A stretch of 64,000 nt of DNA from Hirudo medicinalis (GCA_011800805.1 MPNW01000426.1:57330-121329); one strand, 5' to 3'. Shown: positions 45,594-58,735, numbered from the stretch's first letter. A program made the numbers and translations. The notes: generated by a model from the letters alone, not told the origin.

Positions 45594-48500
45594 ATGGGGA
45601 GAATTACGAGAAGATTTTTCTTTGCCATTTCATTCCTGTTTCTTCTGGCAATGTTACTTTCCATCGGCTATGAATTCTTGTCAATTTCCAAAGTAAGTTA
45701 CAAAATTTAACTGGAATATAAATCGAAGCTTAGCGGAATATTACACTTTTCAGCTCCCACAAAACACCAGTGCAGGTCGTGATAGTGAATTTAAAACAAC
45801 TACAATACAAGTTACAACATTGCGTGATGTCGATGGCGACCGCGAGTCAACAACTTCTGAACAGGCGACGCCGAGTCATGGCGACGAGGATGAACGCGAG
45901 TCAACAACTTCGGAACAGGCGACGCCGAGTCATGGCGACGAGGATGAACGCGAGTCAACAACTTCTGAACAGGCGACGCCGAGTCATGGCGACGAGGGCG
46001 AAGGCGAGTCAACAACTTCTGAACAGGCGACGCCGAGTCATGGCGACGAGGATGAACGCGAGTCAACAACTTCTGAACAGGCGACGCCGAGTCATGGCGA
46101 CGAGGATGAACGCGAAGTATTCCTTTTTAATATGTGGCATATTTTTGTACATGATTCACTTTAAACCCCATTACAGGAAGTTTCAAATGCTTTGCCATTA
46201 GACTTTGATTGCTCATCAATTAAATCCTGTTTGATATTGCCATTGGTGAAAGTTCAAATCTGCTTTGCACAGTGGATGGAAGTAATTCCTCAAGACCTGA
46301 GTTCTACGGATAGTTCGAAATTGGATTACGAAGTCACATCCAGCAGTGTTTTTGATCTTTTGGAGGCTACGATTGATGATGACCTTGAAAGTAAAGTAAG
46401 AACTCTAATTTTTAAGAAAATTATATATTAATGCATTATTCTGAATGATGCATTTAAAAATTCAAGCAGGCATTTTCAATTTCTCTGCCACCAAATGAAG
46501 GTTCATCAGCCGATTCTTGCCAATATAGTAAAACTTGCTTGCTTCTACCATTACTGAACCAACAAATCTGCTTTTCACAATGGTTGGAGACAATTCCCGA
46601 AGTTGTAAGTTCGGTAGGTCTTGCCATGGATGGTTTTAATTCTTGTCCAAATGAAATAATTTTTTTCAATCTTCAGGAGTGAAAAGCAAAAGGTTTTCAA
46701 CTCCTTCCACTTTTGAAGACGGAGGATTTGTTGTTTAAAATGACGTTTACGTTAATATGTTGTTGTCATAATTTGTGTGGGTAAATACAGGTGGTGTTAA
46801 TGAAGCTTTGTATTCAATCCATTTGCCTTCTATTGAAAATGTTGGCAGAGGAGCTAAGAGCATTTAAATAAGAATTGAGATTGAAGTTAGCCTAATTAGA
46901 ATGTCTAATAGAATGGCATTTTAATAAAATGATCTCTGTTGTAGTTTGCAACATATGTAAATGCGAGTATAAGTATAATCGCAGTACGTCTTCTCTTATA
47001 TCATTAATATCATTGGCGTAGCAAACACCCATTTAGTGCCAAATTGTTGCCATTTCAGGCATAGCCCCGCAAATGATGTGGAGCTTCACACCGAACAAAG
47101 CAAAGTCAAACAGAAATCTGAGTCTTTGATGCACGATGTCTCCACTCGTTGGAATACCACTCTGCAAATGATCCAGCGACTTACAAGAAATAAAGCAGCA
47201 GTTTTTGATAATCCCCATCTTATAAACATAATCTGTTTCTCCCAAATGAATCAGAGTGGAAAAACTTAGAATAATGGAAACTCTTTTTTTTAATATCTGG
47301 TGGGCATGTTGTGAACAGCAAATGTGCCTTTATGTATCCATACAACATAAACAGGCTCGTTTGCCTCAGCAACTGGCTGAATATGGACACATATGCCACA
47401 AAGGACTTTATACTTGAATGAATAAAACTGATTTTGGTNTGAACAGCAAATGTGCCTTTATGTATCCATACAACATAAACAGGCTCGTTTGCCTCAGCAA
47501 CTGGCTGAATATGGACACATATGCCACAAAGGACTTTATACTTGAATGAATAAAACTGATTTTGGTATAAAAATGACGTATTGCGAAATTTATTGGAAAA
47601 TGGGATGGTGCGATTAAAAATGCGTTAACTAAGATTAACAATATTAATCTCGCGACTAATCGCGATTAGAAAAATTAATCGATCTGCAGCCCTACATTTT
47701 ATGGCACGTTTGTAATCCAAATGGGATGGTACCGGTCGAATCAGGTTCGGGAATGGTTGGTGGGGAACCGTTCCGTTGTTGTCGTTGTTGCAGAACAATG
47801 ATCTATTCAAATTTATCTTATAAATATGAACTTTTGAAGTGAGAACTAACTGCATAGGTCGATATAGAGAATAATGGTAAATTTAATATAACCTTAGTTT
47901 TACAGTCATGGCTAATATGAATTTTAAACTATAAATGATATTTATAATGATGCACTAATATTGGCAGAATTTCGGAGCAACATTGGTATTTATCACTTGT
48001 GTTTATTATTCTACTTCATCTGCAATACAAGGTGATATTTATTTTGAATTCGATTGTTATTATTATTATTTTGTTTAATGTATTAGTAATATATTAATAT
48101 GTATTACGAATATTTATATGTAAAACTATTGAATAATTACGTATATTTATATGTAAAACTATTGAATAAATATGGTTAAGTCCAAATGTTGGTAATATAC
48201 TAAAAACTGAATTGCTGAAAATCAAATTACTAGTACTTATTAAAGATATTTGAATACAATTGAATACCTTTTAATACATTTTGAAATAATTGCAGTAAAG
48301 ACGCGATGGACATACAAGGACACTACAAAGAACATCGATGTCAGGTCGACACCAGACTCCATCCAAATCGACCTTGAATCTGAAAGTGGCAAAATAGCTA
48401 TGAATCTAATCAAACAATCGAGAGGTCCAGTCAAATCACCCTTGATAATGATTCAATCAGAAAATCAAAGATCAGTTTGGAAGCCATCGGAAAATGAGGT

Positions 48501-49704
48501 TGACATTTGAATTTGAGAATATCACATTTATTTCGAAAATGTATTTCGAATTTAATATAAAATTTGACTTTCAATTTAATCCTATAATGATGTTAATTAC
48601 AGATTTAATAACCAGATTTCGTTTAATACAATTCATTTTGATAAATAACATTTTAAAATCTTTGAATTTATGTTAAACATGTAATAGCACGTGATATGTA
48701 TTGATACGTAATATCAATCTGTAAATTGAATTTTCCAAGTTCATGGGCATCTATAAAGACCCCTCCATTGATGCTTCTGCTACTGTAGCCATCAAGAACA
48801 CTGAAGATGGAGTGAAGGAAACTCTATATGTGAGTGACATCAGTGACATCATTAAATTAGATGACAATAATATGGTGAATAAAGATCATTTTGGTATCCT
48901 TATGCATTTAATGCTACTTAAAAATAATTTCCAAGCAACAAATGTTTTAAGCAATAGCAACGCAAATTTTCAAGCTCATGTGGACGTAATATATTAATAA
49001 TGATTGAATTCATCAAACAACTGCAATTAACAATCAGCGAATTTAATATCAGATGATTACATTCACTCATGGCAACAAATCCTTCTCCTTGGCTCCTGGC
49101 TCCTTCGTCGACAATCATTTATTGGACACAGAAGATGCTACAACTGAAAGGAATAAGGGCAACGCTTACAACAGCAAAAGTGTAACTCTTCTGAACATCG
49201 ACGGCAGCCTTCATTCAATTGTTGAAATTCCGACAAAAACACGACAGATTATTAAACTGAATGAAGGTGGGTTCCCAATCTGCCAGTGCATGAAAATAGT
49301 ATTAATAACGACATTTTTTCGACCAATCTTTAAAATCAAGAAAACCTGCCACAGTCGGAGAAGAATTCCAAACATTTACAATTTTATTAATGATAAAGCA
49401 TTTAGAATGTTTTGAGTACATAGATAGGAAAGTTATATTATAATTAATTATAATATATAATTATATATTATATAATATATTATATATTTATTATTATATA
49501 ATATATTATATATAAATTATATATAAATATATATATATTATTATTATTATTAATATAATAATATTATATTATATATATATATGTTATATATATCTTCAAT
49601 TGTTAATTGTTAGAACTATATTTCAAATAATTATTTTCTAATTACCTCCAATTGTGACATCTTATATTAAATTCAATATGAATTTCTATTGCAACTTGTT
49701 GTTT

Positions 49705-49765
<61 letters not shown>

Positions 49766-49786
49766 TATTGATAATAATAATAACAC

Positions 49787-49819
<33 letters not shown>

Positions 49820-52159
49820 TAATATAATAATAATTATTATATTATGTTATATAATATGTTATATAAACTAATATTAATTACTATTATTAATATTATTATT
49901 ATGACTTTGTTTATATCAATATATGATATTTATTTATATATTATGTAATATTTATTATCATAATTATTTCTAGGCATTGACCATACATTTCAGATCACAT
50001 AAAAGAAGCAAAGTTGAGGAAGAGATCAATCCAGACACCTACAAAAAAAAGACTGATGACAGTCAAAATATTCACAGTCATTGGTTACGACATCTATCAA
50101 AAGTGAGTTGTTCGTCTTTTAGTCATTAATAAATAGTTATAATTGCCGACATTTTGAAGACCATAAAACTGTTTGATTCCTACAGATTCTTTAGAGAAAG
50201 TAAAGCCTCGTCTGATGCTGGAAGGAAAGAAGATGCGATAAAGAATATCCTATACATCTTCACTCACATCATGGAAGGGGTAAGTATTTAAATGAGCTTA
50301 ATTAAAATTAAAATTCCTAAAATAAGATAAATAGAATATAGATAATTTTATAAGTTATCAGATATTATGGCACATTAGCATGTCTCTGAAATATCAATAG
50401 ATCAGAATGTCTCATAAATAAAATTCAAATTGTAATACATGATTGATTATCTTAATTCATTAACTCAATTGAATAAAATTAACACTTCACTGGATTCGGT
50501 ATACTTGAACTAAATAAATAAAACTTATTTACTGATAAAAAGGTAAAAAATGACTACGAGAGAATCGAAATTGAAAATTTGAAGTTCACCACCAGGTGGG
50601 TCGGGTCACTCATACTTCAGGTAAGTGATTGTACAAAATTTATTTGTATAATACAAATCCTGAAATGATTTGCAATTTTTAACCCCAATTCTTGGCGTGC
50701 AGGTTGGCTTAGGCCTCTTTTAATGTGTGCGACTTAACAGCTTAACTGCTACATCCACAATATGGAGTGTTGTAAACCAACTTGCACCCCCTCAAAGCGC
50801 AATTAGTCTAAGCTAGTAGTTCCAAAAGTTTCCAGCACCCCCTCCATCCTCTCCTTAGAAATGCTTTCAATAATACTACTATTGTTTTTGTATAATTCTT
50901 AGGAACTTGAATTTTTAAACCTTGTCCAGCATTGCAAACTTTTCTTACGTGAGAAGTTTTTTGACACAAATGCACAAATGAAGAAATGAGCCTATTGAGT
51001 AGATTGATGTCGTTAATGTTGAGTATATGGTTGTCCAGTGGACTTTGTCCACATGTAAGAGACAGCATGGAGACAGCAGAAACTGTACAGCGCTGAACCC
51101 AGTTACAGAACGTTTGCAAACAAGGAAGATTTATTACGAGAAAACTTAATTAATTCTAAAACTGATAAGACTGATGTATTTAACTGATTAGCTTAAGAAT
51201 TAGTTTAACAAATTTAAGAGTGGTGAAGGAAGCAGTAGCAACAACAATATTAATAAAAGGAAAACAGTAATAATAGTAATGACAGTGACGTGACATTTGT
51301 TAATTTTTATTTGGGAATTATTTTGTGGCGCGGATGTTTGTGTGTGAGTTATGGGGCTGATTGATGAGTTTTAATCGTCTGCGTGATGCCGCGCGTTGGA
51401 ATGATTGGCTGCTAGAGCGCATGAATACAATTAACTTGGTGGTGAGCGAATGTATTCTGCATGTTAATGAGCGTGGCTGGCTGTGGCTATATAAAGTCGC
51501 GCAGCAAGAGAGTTTAGTGTTGTGACTATAGTTTTGTTTCGCTTTCTGTTGTTTTTCGCTTGAAGTATATTTTATTTACGATTATTTCAAGACTGTGGTT
51601 TTTCGATTTAGCGCGATTATAAAAGGCAGATACTCGATAAGGAATGGTCTAGAACCTGATATTCTTAATAACCGTCCTGTGGTCATCTCGAGCTATAATG
51701 GGGCCATTTAATATTTTGATCGAGTTGTACATGCATTGTCCGTATTTTGCGGTCGACAAAATAAATGGTTTTTAAATAAATATAAAAAACATTAACTAAA
51801 AAAAATAATTATGTGTGAAGATGAGATTCAATACCTCTTAATTTTCAGGGTGCCGAAGTTGCATCATTGATTGAAAATAAAAATATAAAGATTAATCATA
51901 ACACTCTTGATGCCCATTTGGTTTTGAAAAATTTGGAAAAATTGGAGGAAAGCGAACGGTCCAAAGGAGATGATGAAATTAAATTTCCGAAGCACGATGT
52001 CCTGGCGGCATTCACAAGGTTGTGATGATGATGATGATGATAATAATAATAATAAATTATTATAATAATAATTATAATAATATTTTAAATTATTATAATA
52101 ATAATTATAATAATACGGTAGGCAAACAAGTTATTGGAATGTTATTGGTAATTTTTGAG

Positions 52160-52194
<35 letters not shown>

Positions 52195-55100
52195 TCATAG
52201 CATCAGAGGCACCGGAGATCATTTTGATCTTTACGTTTTGAGAGGAGGAATATCAGATATACAGATATACTGCTGCGATATGAAAAGCGTCTTTATATTC
52301 ACTTAGATAAAAACAACATATTACAATAGAACACGAAGGTTGTCGAAGAGACAACTTGACAGAGGATCAAGTGGTTGTAAGGACCAATTGCCTATCATCA
52401 AAATGGTTGTAAGAACTGCAAACATAATGAAGAGGAATCTGGCTATGGCATGAATTGATTACAAGAAAGTCTTTGACAGTATGCTTCATTCCTGGATTTT
52501 GGCATCACTCAATAATTCGGGCTCATGCCACAATTATCCGATTTGTGTAATCATCAGTCCGAAATCCTTCAATTTTCCTATTGATGTCTGCTTACAGCTG
52601 CTCCATGGTCAATTTGAGTGATTATATTGAGCAAGGCAAAGACAGGTTTTGTTGGCTTGTAAAAAGCATGAGTCCGGGAAGGCAAAACATTCTCTCATGA
52701 AGGAAGCAAAGGCAATAAAGAATAAATATTTGCTTTTACGAACGGCTCAAATCATCAGCGAAAGTGTTGCTAAAGGACAGCTTAGTGAAGGAGAGAATAG
52801 AAGAACTGCGGGAGAAACCAATGCATGGTCAATTTTTTGCAGTCTTGAAAAACCTTTTGTTGACAAGAAGCAAGTTGTGTTTGGTTAAGAAGCGCTAGGC
52901 TCAAAGGAGAAACTGAAAGGACCAGACACTCAATACGTGGTTTCACCAACGCAAAATCATGAGGCAGTAGATTGATGGCAATTGCAGTCTCTGGCAAGGC
53001 TCAAAATCATCGAACCATAAGCCACATAACGGCAAGTTGCAGGGTGTTGGCACCGAATGAATATCTGCTTAACAGGTAGCCAGCTGATCATTGGGTGCCG
53101 TGAGCTTCGTTCTGAAGTTCCAACAAATGATACGGACACACACCTAAAAGTGTGGTAAATATGAACGAAAATACCATTTGTGGAACTAATTATCATGAGC
53201 AGAAAAATCCTAGCCAACAGACCTGACATCGTCATCCCATGGCAGAAAAGGATGCCTTGTTTGCTAATTGATGTTTCTGTTCCTGACGATAAAAACATCG
53301 CGCTTAAAGAAGCTAAGAAAATTAGCAAGTACAAGAATTTGGAGATCGAAATTCACCGGATGTGGAATGTGAAAACCAAGGTTATCCCGGTAGGAGCACT
53401 CGGAAAGTTGAGAAAAGACTTCGAAAAAGGGCTGGAGGTGATGCCTTCCTAAGGTTTCGGAGATTCAAAAAATCTCCTTATTGCCCATGTTTTACGGAAA
53501 TTGCTTGGATGAATCTCCGAAAGCACTAGTAGTGCTCCGTATTCATCCTTCACCGACTGAAAAGCCGAGAGGAATAATGTGATAATTCTATAATAATATT
53601 AATAATAACAACAAAAATAATAGTGTAACTGAAATAAATAAACTCATTTACTTATAAATATAACTGAAATTATATAATTCCATACAAGATCTCACATATA
53701 GAAATACTCAGCATAGAAAATTATTCCTATTCAATAAATAATCAAAGCAAGGGATTGTTGTGCAACAAGAATATTATGTAATCGTTGTGTTAGCAAGTAA
53801 TATTAATAACACATGCTTGTGAACTGAAAGCCATTCATGTAAACTCGGCATTTCTTGACCAATTACATTATTAAGCCGCAATTCTTCAATCGCCGAATAA
53901 ATTTATTACAATTGATCTACAATTTCAGTCACTATCTCAAGAGAGGTGAATTGAAGAGTCTTTATGGCAAAGTTAGGGGCAAAATTTGTAGATATCCAGT
54001 CGTCGCCATCATCAGATACATGAATTTATTTTTGACTATCAGCACCACATCTCATGAACTGGGACATGCGTGAGTGTGAATTACTTTAATTTTTTTCTTT
54101 ATCAATTAAAATTCGATTACAATCCTGTTATGGGATAAATGTTTTTTTGCACTTTAATAATGACTTCGCCTACGACGTTGATGATGCTGACAACTGAGCA
54201 ATTTCACGGGATGCTCATTAATATTAATAAACGATATATAATTATTAATATTTTAATTGTAATAATAACTAAACAAAACGATAACTTGCATTGATATACA
54301 ATTAATTTAGTATTATAATATTAACAATGTTATTATAATATTATTAATATTATTACAATATTATGTAAAATTATACATAATATGTATATATAATAATATA
54401 TATCATATTATTTTTAAATATTATATTAATAATATGATGCATATTATTATATAAATTATAATACATACATATTATATAATATTATTATTAAATAATAGTC
54501 TGGGAGGTCAACACGATAGCAATGGTAACAACTGCAAGAACGAGAGTAACTTCATTATGGAAGATTTAGTCACTCCATATTCAGAGGTCACCTACAACAA
54601 CACATATTTTTTCTCTAACTGTTCACTTCAATACTTCAAAGAAAACATTGTCGCACTGGACAGGTGAGTCCAGCTAATATAGAAGAATATGAATACAAAC
54701 ATAAAATCGAGAATAGATACAATTAGAATTTTCTAATTAGAAAAGCATGCTTAGTGAATCATGTGCTCCAAAACTTTATTATCTATAATGCCAAGATATT
54801 TCTACAGTCATTATTAGTGCAAATCTTCACGTTATTGATGGCAAGACTAAAACTGCCATCCTTTCAATCATCATCGCGAATATTATAGGTCGAACATGAA
54901 CTGTTTGACGGATGGAGAAGATTTTCATAGTCGGGAAAGGAATATCTTTTTAAATTTGTACCCAGGCCAAATCTATGATCTTGATGATCAATGCAAAATG
55001 GCATTCGGACCCAAGTCTTTCCACTGCGGCGTGAGAATATTGGCATTAAAATTTGATATTCATATTTTATTATTGCTAACCTCGCGAAATCACTTGCGAC

Positions 55101-58100
55101 TAAACAAATTTTAATACATTTATAGAAGATTCGCATGGAATGTTGGTTGGCATCTAACTTTGTAGTTATTCATCCTAATATAAGTACTTTTTTCTATTTC
55201 GAGTGTCAATAAATGACACATCATATCAATTAATGGCACTGAATAGATTATGTAATAACGTTGAACGACGATTTATGTTTTTTTCGAATGAAGGGTTACC
55301 AAAGAGCTGGAGAAATGTGTCGCATCCTCAGATGTTATGATAACAAACGCTGCGACAACGTACTTCCTTTGCTCAAAGCATTGGATGGAACAAGTTGTTC
55401 AAATGGATCTTGGTGTCTCATGGGAAAGTGTGTACCCGATGACAGAGCTCCAAAAGCTCCAGGTAGGAAATGTACTTTATTTGTCTTAATGTCCAACTCT
55501 GAAAGTTTGCCTTTGGTACTTGTGTTTGCCACATCATGAGGCAGATGTCAGAAAACCAGTTTGTGGTGGTGGCATGCAGTAAAACATTTTTAGAAAGAGA
55601 AAGTTTGATGTAACTATATAAAAACTGAGCATGACGATGAAACGAGTTAGAGTACTTCTAGATTAACAGTGCATATAAAAAGGTTAAAAGCACCCCTCAA
55701 TTTTAGCATAACTCGTATAATATTGAACCAATCCTAGCCAAATTTGGAATTTATATGTACATTGTGATGTTACACATTTGTGCCAAATTTCTTTTCGATT
55801 GAACAAATAATGCCTCTAAATTCATCAAAGCATCCTAATTAGGCCTTAGAAAAAGGTCATAAGCATTTTACCGTTTCCGACGATATATCCATTAGAAACC
55901 TTTTTAAAAGCTTCTACAAAGGAACCACATTACAACACTTGCTCCGTAAAATTATATAAATGGTATTTCTGTTTGATGTTTTAATAATTATTATTGTTAT
56001 CATGGACAGTAGCTGGAATATCAACTGCACAGAAAGAGAAAACGTTCAGCCACCAATACATTTTCCTTTTTAAAATGATTGCAATGCAATTAAATAGAAA
56101 TGTTCACGTGGATTCTGCATTTTTAAAAGATTCAAATGCTGTAGAGCAAAATATGTGCATAGAAGACTTCAAAATCTCATACATAGATTAAAAAAAAGGC
56201 TCTTTTTGAAGCTTTCAGGGATAAAATTTCAGGCAATCATATTATAACAAATTTGAAATTTGGTAGATGCAAGTAAATTGTCTGCAACTACCTGCATAAT
56301 GATGTACTATTTAATTATGAGAGACTTTTACAGTGGAAAATCCAAATAATCTCATGTAATATTCGTTGATTTCGACAGAATGGTGCATCAACGGTGACTA
56401 CCGCAATCCAGCAAATTTAGGAAGGTCTTCGTGTGAATTCGTTCATTTGAATTTAAATTGGTGTGAAGATGCAGCAACCAAAAGACGATGCTGTGCGTCG
56501 TGCTCAAGCAAACGAATGTCATTTGATGGTAATTATGTTATAATAAACTTATATCGATAGAATAATAATGTTATTAACAGTACTTTGATGACACATCGTC
56601 ACTTCCCAAAATATGATCCTTGTTTCAAACAACTTGTAAATTATCACCAATTTGATTAAAATTTCACATAACAAACAGAAAATATTTAGAAGCAATAAAA
56701 AATTCAAGGTTTTAACTTGATTTTTGAAATCCTTTTTAATACAAATAGATTGCCAAGACATGGTTCGTGAATGTTCCAGTCTCGAACCGAGAGACTGCTA
56801 CAATAAATATTATGCTACCACCTGCTGTAAAACCTGTAAGGGTCTCGTCCAGAACCCATCGGGTGCAGCCTGTCTCTATGGTGATAAAGGCGTTGGCTGC
56901 TCAGCATTGTTACCTGAAGTTTGTCACCTCTCCAGTCGATTCTGTTGTCAAACTTGTGCCGCTTATTTGGAACTAACAAATAGGACCGCAACCAACCCTG
57001 CCCAACTAGCTAATAAAACTGCTTCTTCCACAACAACAGCACTTCCAACTAGAGGTAAGTGACGATGTAAATGTTACTGATTCAACATCATGTCTTGTCA
57101 CAACTTGTCAGACATATTGTATTACTTAGATCAAAGAAATGAAAGCGGAAACTTTAATACCAGTTCCGCTTTCACATCAATCACAAGTTCTTCCACACCA
57201 ATACTTCAAACCACAGTCACAACTGGCTCTCCTCCTTCTACGACATCGATTCTTTCCATTAGCTCCATTGCTGCCGGTACTAGAGGTTCGCTGTCTGATT
57301 CTTTGTGTCTGATACTTTTACAAGTATTGTTTTATCAATTAACTTTGATTTAGAAAATTAAAATATTTTTCAGAACAGAGAACGGAAGCCAATATCTCTT
57401 TTACCAGCACTGCTTTCCCAAGTCCTTCTTCTACAACATTACTTCCAAAGACAGTAACCGCTACCAAAACCAGTTCTACCCCCAACGAGATTACGAATCT
57501 TTCATTTAGTTCCATTGCTATTAGAAGTTTTGTAACTGATACCACGAATGCTAATACTACAAGTGTGATTCCCATAATCAACTTTGTGTCTTGGCATATT
57601 CAAGCATATTATTATTTTTAGATCAAGGAAATGAAACCCAACTTCCAAATACCAGCACTGCCTCGTCATCAGTTACAAGTGTTTCTTTTACAACAAAATT
57701 TCCTACAACAACCACCATCACAACTGGCTTTTCACCTCTCAAGTCAACGATTCATCCCATTATCTCAACTGCCACAGGTACTAGAGGGTCTGGAACTAAC
57801 GCTGTAAAGGATACTTTTACAAGTAATACTTTTTCAACCAACTCCATGTCCTTGCCCAATCAAATATAATATTCTTTTTAGATCAAAGAGATGAAGCCAA
57901 ACTTCCTAATACTAGTACTGCATCCCCATCAATAACGAGTGTTTCTTTTGCACCAATATTTCCAGCCACCATCGCCACTACCATCACCACCCCTCCTTCC
58001 GACGTAACGAATCTTTCCATTAGCTCCACCACCATTGGAATTACGAGTTCAGCAACTGACTCTTTGAATGCTACTTTTACAAGTATGATTTCATCATTCT

Positions 58101-58700
58101 ATTTCGTATAGCCACTTCGATTCTTAGTAATATCAAGCCTTCACATTTTCCAAGATTCATGTACCCACGAAGACTTCAGAGGACAATTGGAATACATCGG
58201 TGTCTGGCGCAAGCGTGTGGTTTTAAACTGCAAGGAATTGGTTGAACGTGATTCCAGTCTTTGCCAGTACGATGCATTTCGGGAATATTGCTGCGCCTCT
58301 TGTAATGGTGTGGATTTGATAAAAGGTGAATATTAATCTATTTCCATTGAAGACTTTTGTAAACATTGAAATGGAGTAATAGCAAATTAGAACCATTTTA
58401 AGTGTTTTACGTAGTTACCTTCTAATGGATGTGGAGGACTCAAACGTTTTGGGTTTCTCAGACCATGACGAGTAAATAATTAATTTATTTCTAGTACTGG
58501 AAACAAATTCTAAAATAAACTTTAATCGTTATGCAGATTTCTGCGTTACCGGTGATTACGAGGGGAGGTTGGTCCACCGGTCAAAGAAATTTTATTGCAG
58601 AGAATTGGTAGAGTTTAATCCTAGTCTGTGCGAAAATAATGACACAAAAATTCTATGCTGTAAATCCTGTGGTAGATTTAAGATTCGACCATTTCACTGA
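45594..58700 (+). CDS. Reprolysin/ADAMTS-like metalloprotease with mucin-like exons and six-cysteine modules
   Basis: Twenty-four exons fit one frame of 1,345 residues: 45594-45692, 45754-46116, 46177-46395, 46470-46604, 47968-48031, 48296-48498, 48740-48874, 49053-49266, 49994-50102, 50186-50279, 50543-50620, 51849-52018, 53929-54069, 54499-54663, 54889-55030, 55294-55462, 56379-56528, 56749-57054, 57130-57285, 57374-57562, 57622-57822, 57882-58082, 58155-58325 and 58537-58700. Order: hydrophobic anchor (FFFAISFLFLLAMLLSIGY), five 18-residue repeats, two related cysteine modules, propeptide, LRKRS furin-like site, catalytic domain with HELGHALGGQHD (zinc site formed across a splice) and Met-turn region NFIMED, disintegrin-like and Cys-rich parts (DGTSC...WCLMGKCV), six-cysteine PLAC/ShK-like modules, four Ser/Thr exons, and two more modules. 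An active secreted or membrane-tethered zinc endopeptidase is inferred. No TSP1 repeat was seen. Exons 1-4 could belong to a separate gene, although phases agree. Confidence 0.82.
45841..46110 (+). repeat. Coding 54-bp tandem repeat, five copies
   Basis: Five head-to-tail copies (starts 45841, 45895, 45949, 46003, 46057) encode RESTTSEQATPSHGDEDE with few changes. The unit is 18 residues, acidic and Ser/Thr-rich, in exon 2 of the metalloprotease. Length keeps frame whatever the copy number. Confidence 0.92.
46177..46604 (+). other. Duplicated N-terminal cysteine module (exons 3 and 4)
   Basis: Exon 46177-46395 has SCLILPLVKVQICFAQWMEV and exon 46470-46604 has TCLLLPLLNQQICFSQWLET. The shared C..LPL...QICF.QW.E.IP pattern shows that one exon copied the other. 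I do not recognise the family. Confidence 0.6.
47036..47694 (+). mobile_element. hAT (ZBED-type) transposon remnant in a metalloprotease intron
   Basis: The frame at 47058-47269 includes SLMHDVSTRWNTTLQMIQRL, the conserved 'D..TRWNSTL.M..RL' block of ZBED-like hAT transposases. The right end CGATCTGCAGCCCTA (to 47694) is the reverse complement of the TAGGGCTGCA-type hAT terminus. The left end is not found and the rest of the transposase is absent. Confidence 0.65.
47312..47566. repeat. 127-bp exact tandem duplication with an N at the junction
   Basis: Bases 47312-47438 are repeated at 47440-47566 with no difference I could see, separated by one undetermined base at 47439. It lies inside the hAT remnant. 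An assembly join is more likely than biology. Confidence 0.85.
49685..49835. repeat. (AAT)n microsatellite in a metalloprotease intron
   Basis: About 140 bp of AAT units with few changes, next to an AT palindrome-rich tract at 49,440-49,600. The poly-Asn ORF here is an artefact. Confidence 0.9.
51324..51758 (+). mobile_element. Possible solo LTR in intron 11 of the metalloprotease
   Basis: A 435-bp GC-richer island starts TGTGGCGCGG and ends GGTCGACA (TG...CA), with TATATAAA-like TATAAA at 51490-51495 in a sensible position and AATAAA just past the end at about 51,759. These are LTR-like features. No matching 4-6 bp target duplication is visible, so a captured promoter or another repeat remains possible. 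Confidence 0.35.
52330..53455 (+). mobile_element. Broken LINE with RT fragment and restriction-like endonuclease domain
   Basis: At 52,400-52,530 the frame reads NLAMA-stop-IDYKKVFDSM then HSWILASL, the RT motif 'LAMAWIDYKKAFDS.PHSW' with its Trp codon now TGA. At 53180-53452 an intact 90-codon frame has NRPDIVIPWQKR, LIDVSVPDDKN and KYKNLEIEIHRMW, then VGALGKL, as in the C-terminal endonuclease of R2/R4-like non-LTR elements. Frame breaks lie between. It sits in intron 12 (52019-53928) of the metalloprotease, same strand, and is not active. Confidence 0.75.
57130..58082 (+). other. Four tandemly duplicated mucin-like exons
   Basis: Exons 57130-57285, 57374-57562, 57622-57822 and 57882-58082 all start (D/E)Q(R/G).E after a TTTTAG or TTTCAG acceptor. 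All are phase 1-1, and they encode Ser/Thr/Pro-rich, Cys-free sequence with shared blocks such as PNTSTAS and TSVSF. Introns between them are only about 59-88 nt. The last two are both 201 nt. Heavy O-glycosylation is inferred. Confidence 0.8.
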
Positions 58701-58735
58701 CCATTCGAATGGTCGAACCTCTAATATCTGAAGTC

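Noticed and set aside
45812..46069. Arginine/histidine-rich antisense ORF over the 54-bp repeat
   Set aside because: Mirror frame of the coding minisatellite; the sense frame joins neighbouring exons in phase.
45841..46110. Regular repeats resembling a CRISPR array
   Set aside because: Units are contiguous 54-bp coding repeats with no spacers, in an animal gene.
46676..46745. Candidate exon after TCTTCAG in the metalloprotease intron
   Set aside because: In the phase required by the preceding exon it reads GAG TGA at once.
50808..51119. 103-codon minus-strand ORF in a metalloprotease intron
   Set aside because: Looks like repeat-derived sequence, but I could not name a family; antisense to a supported gene.
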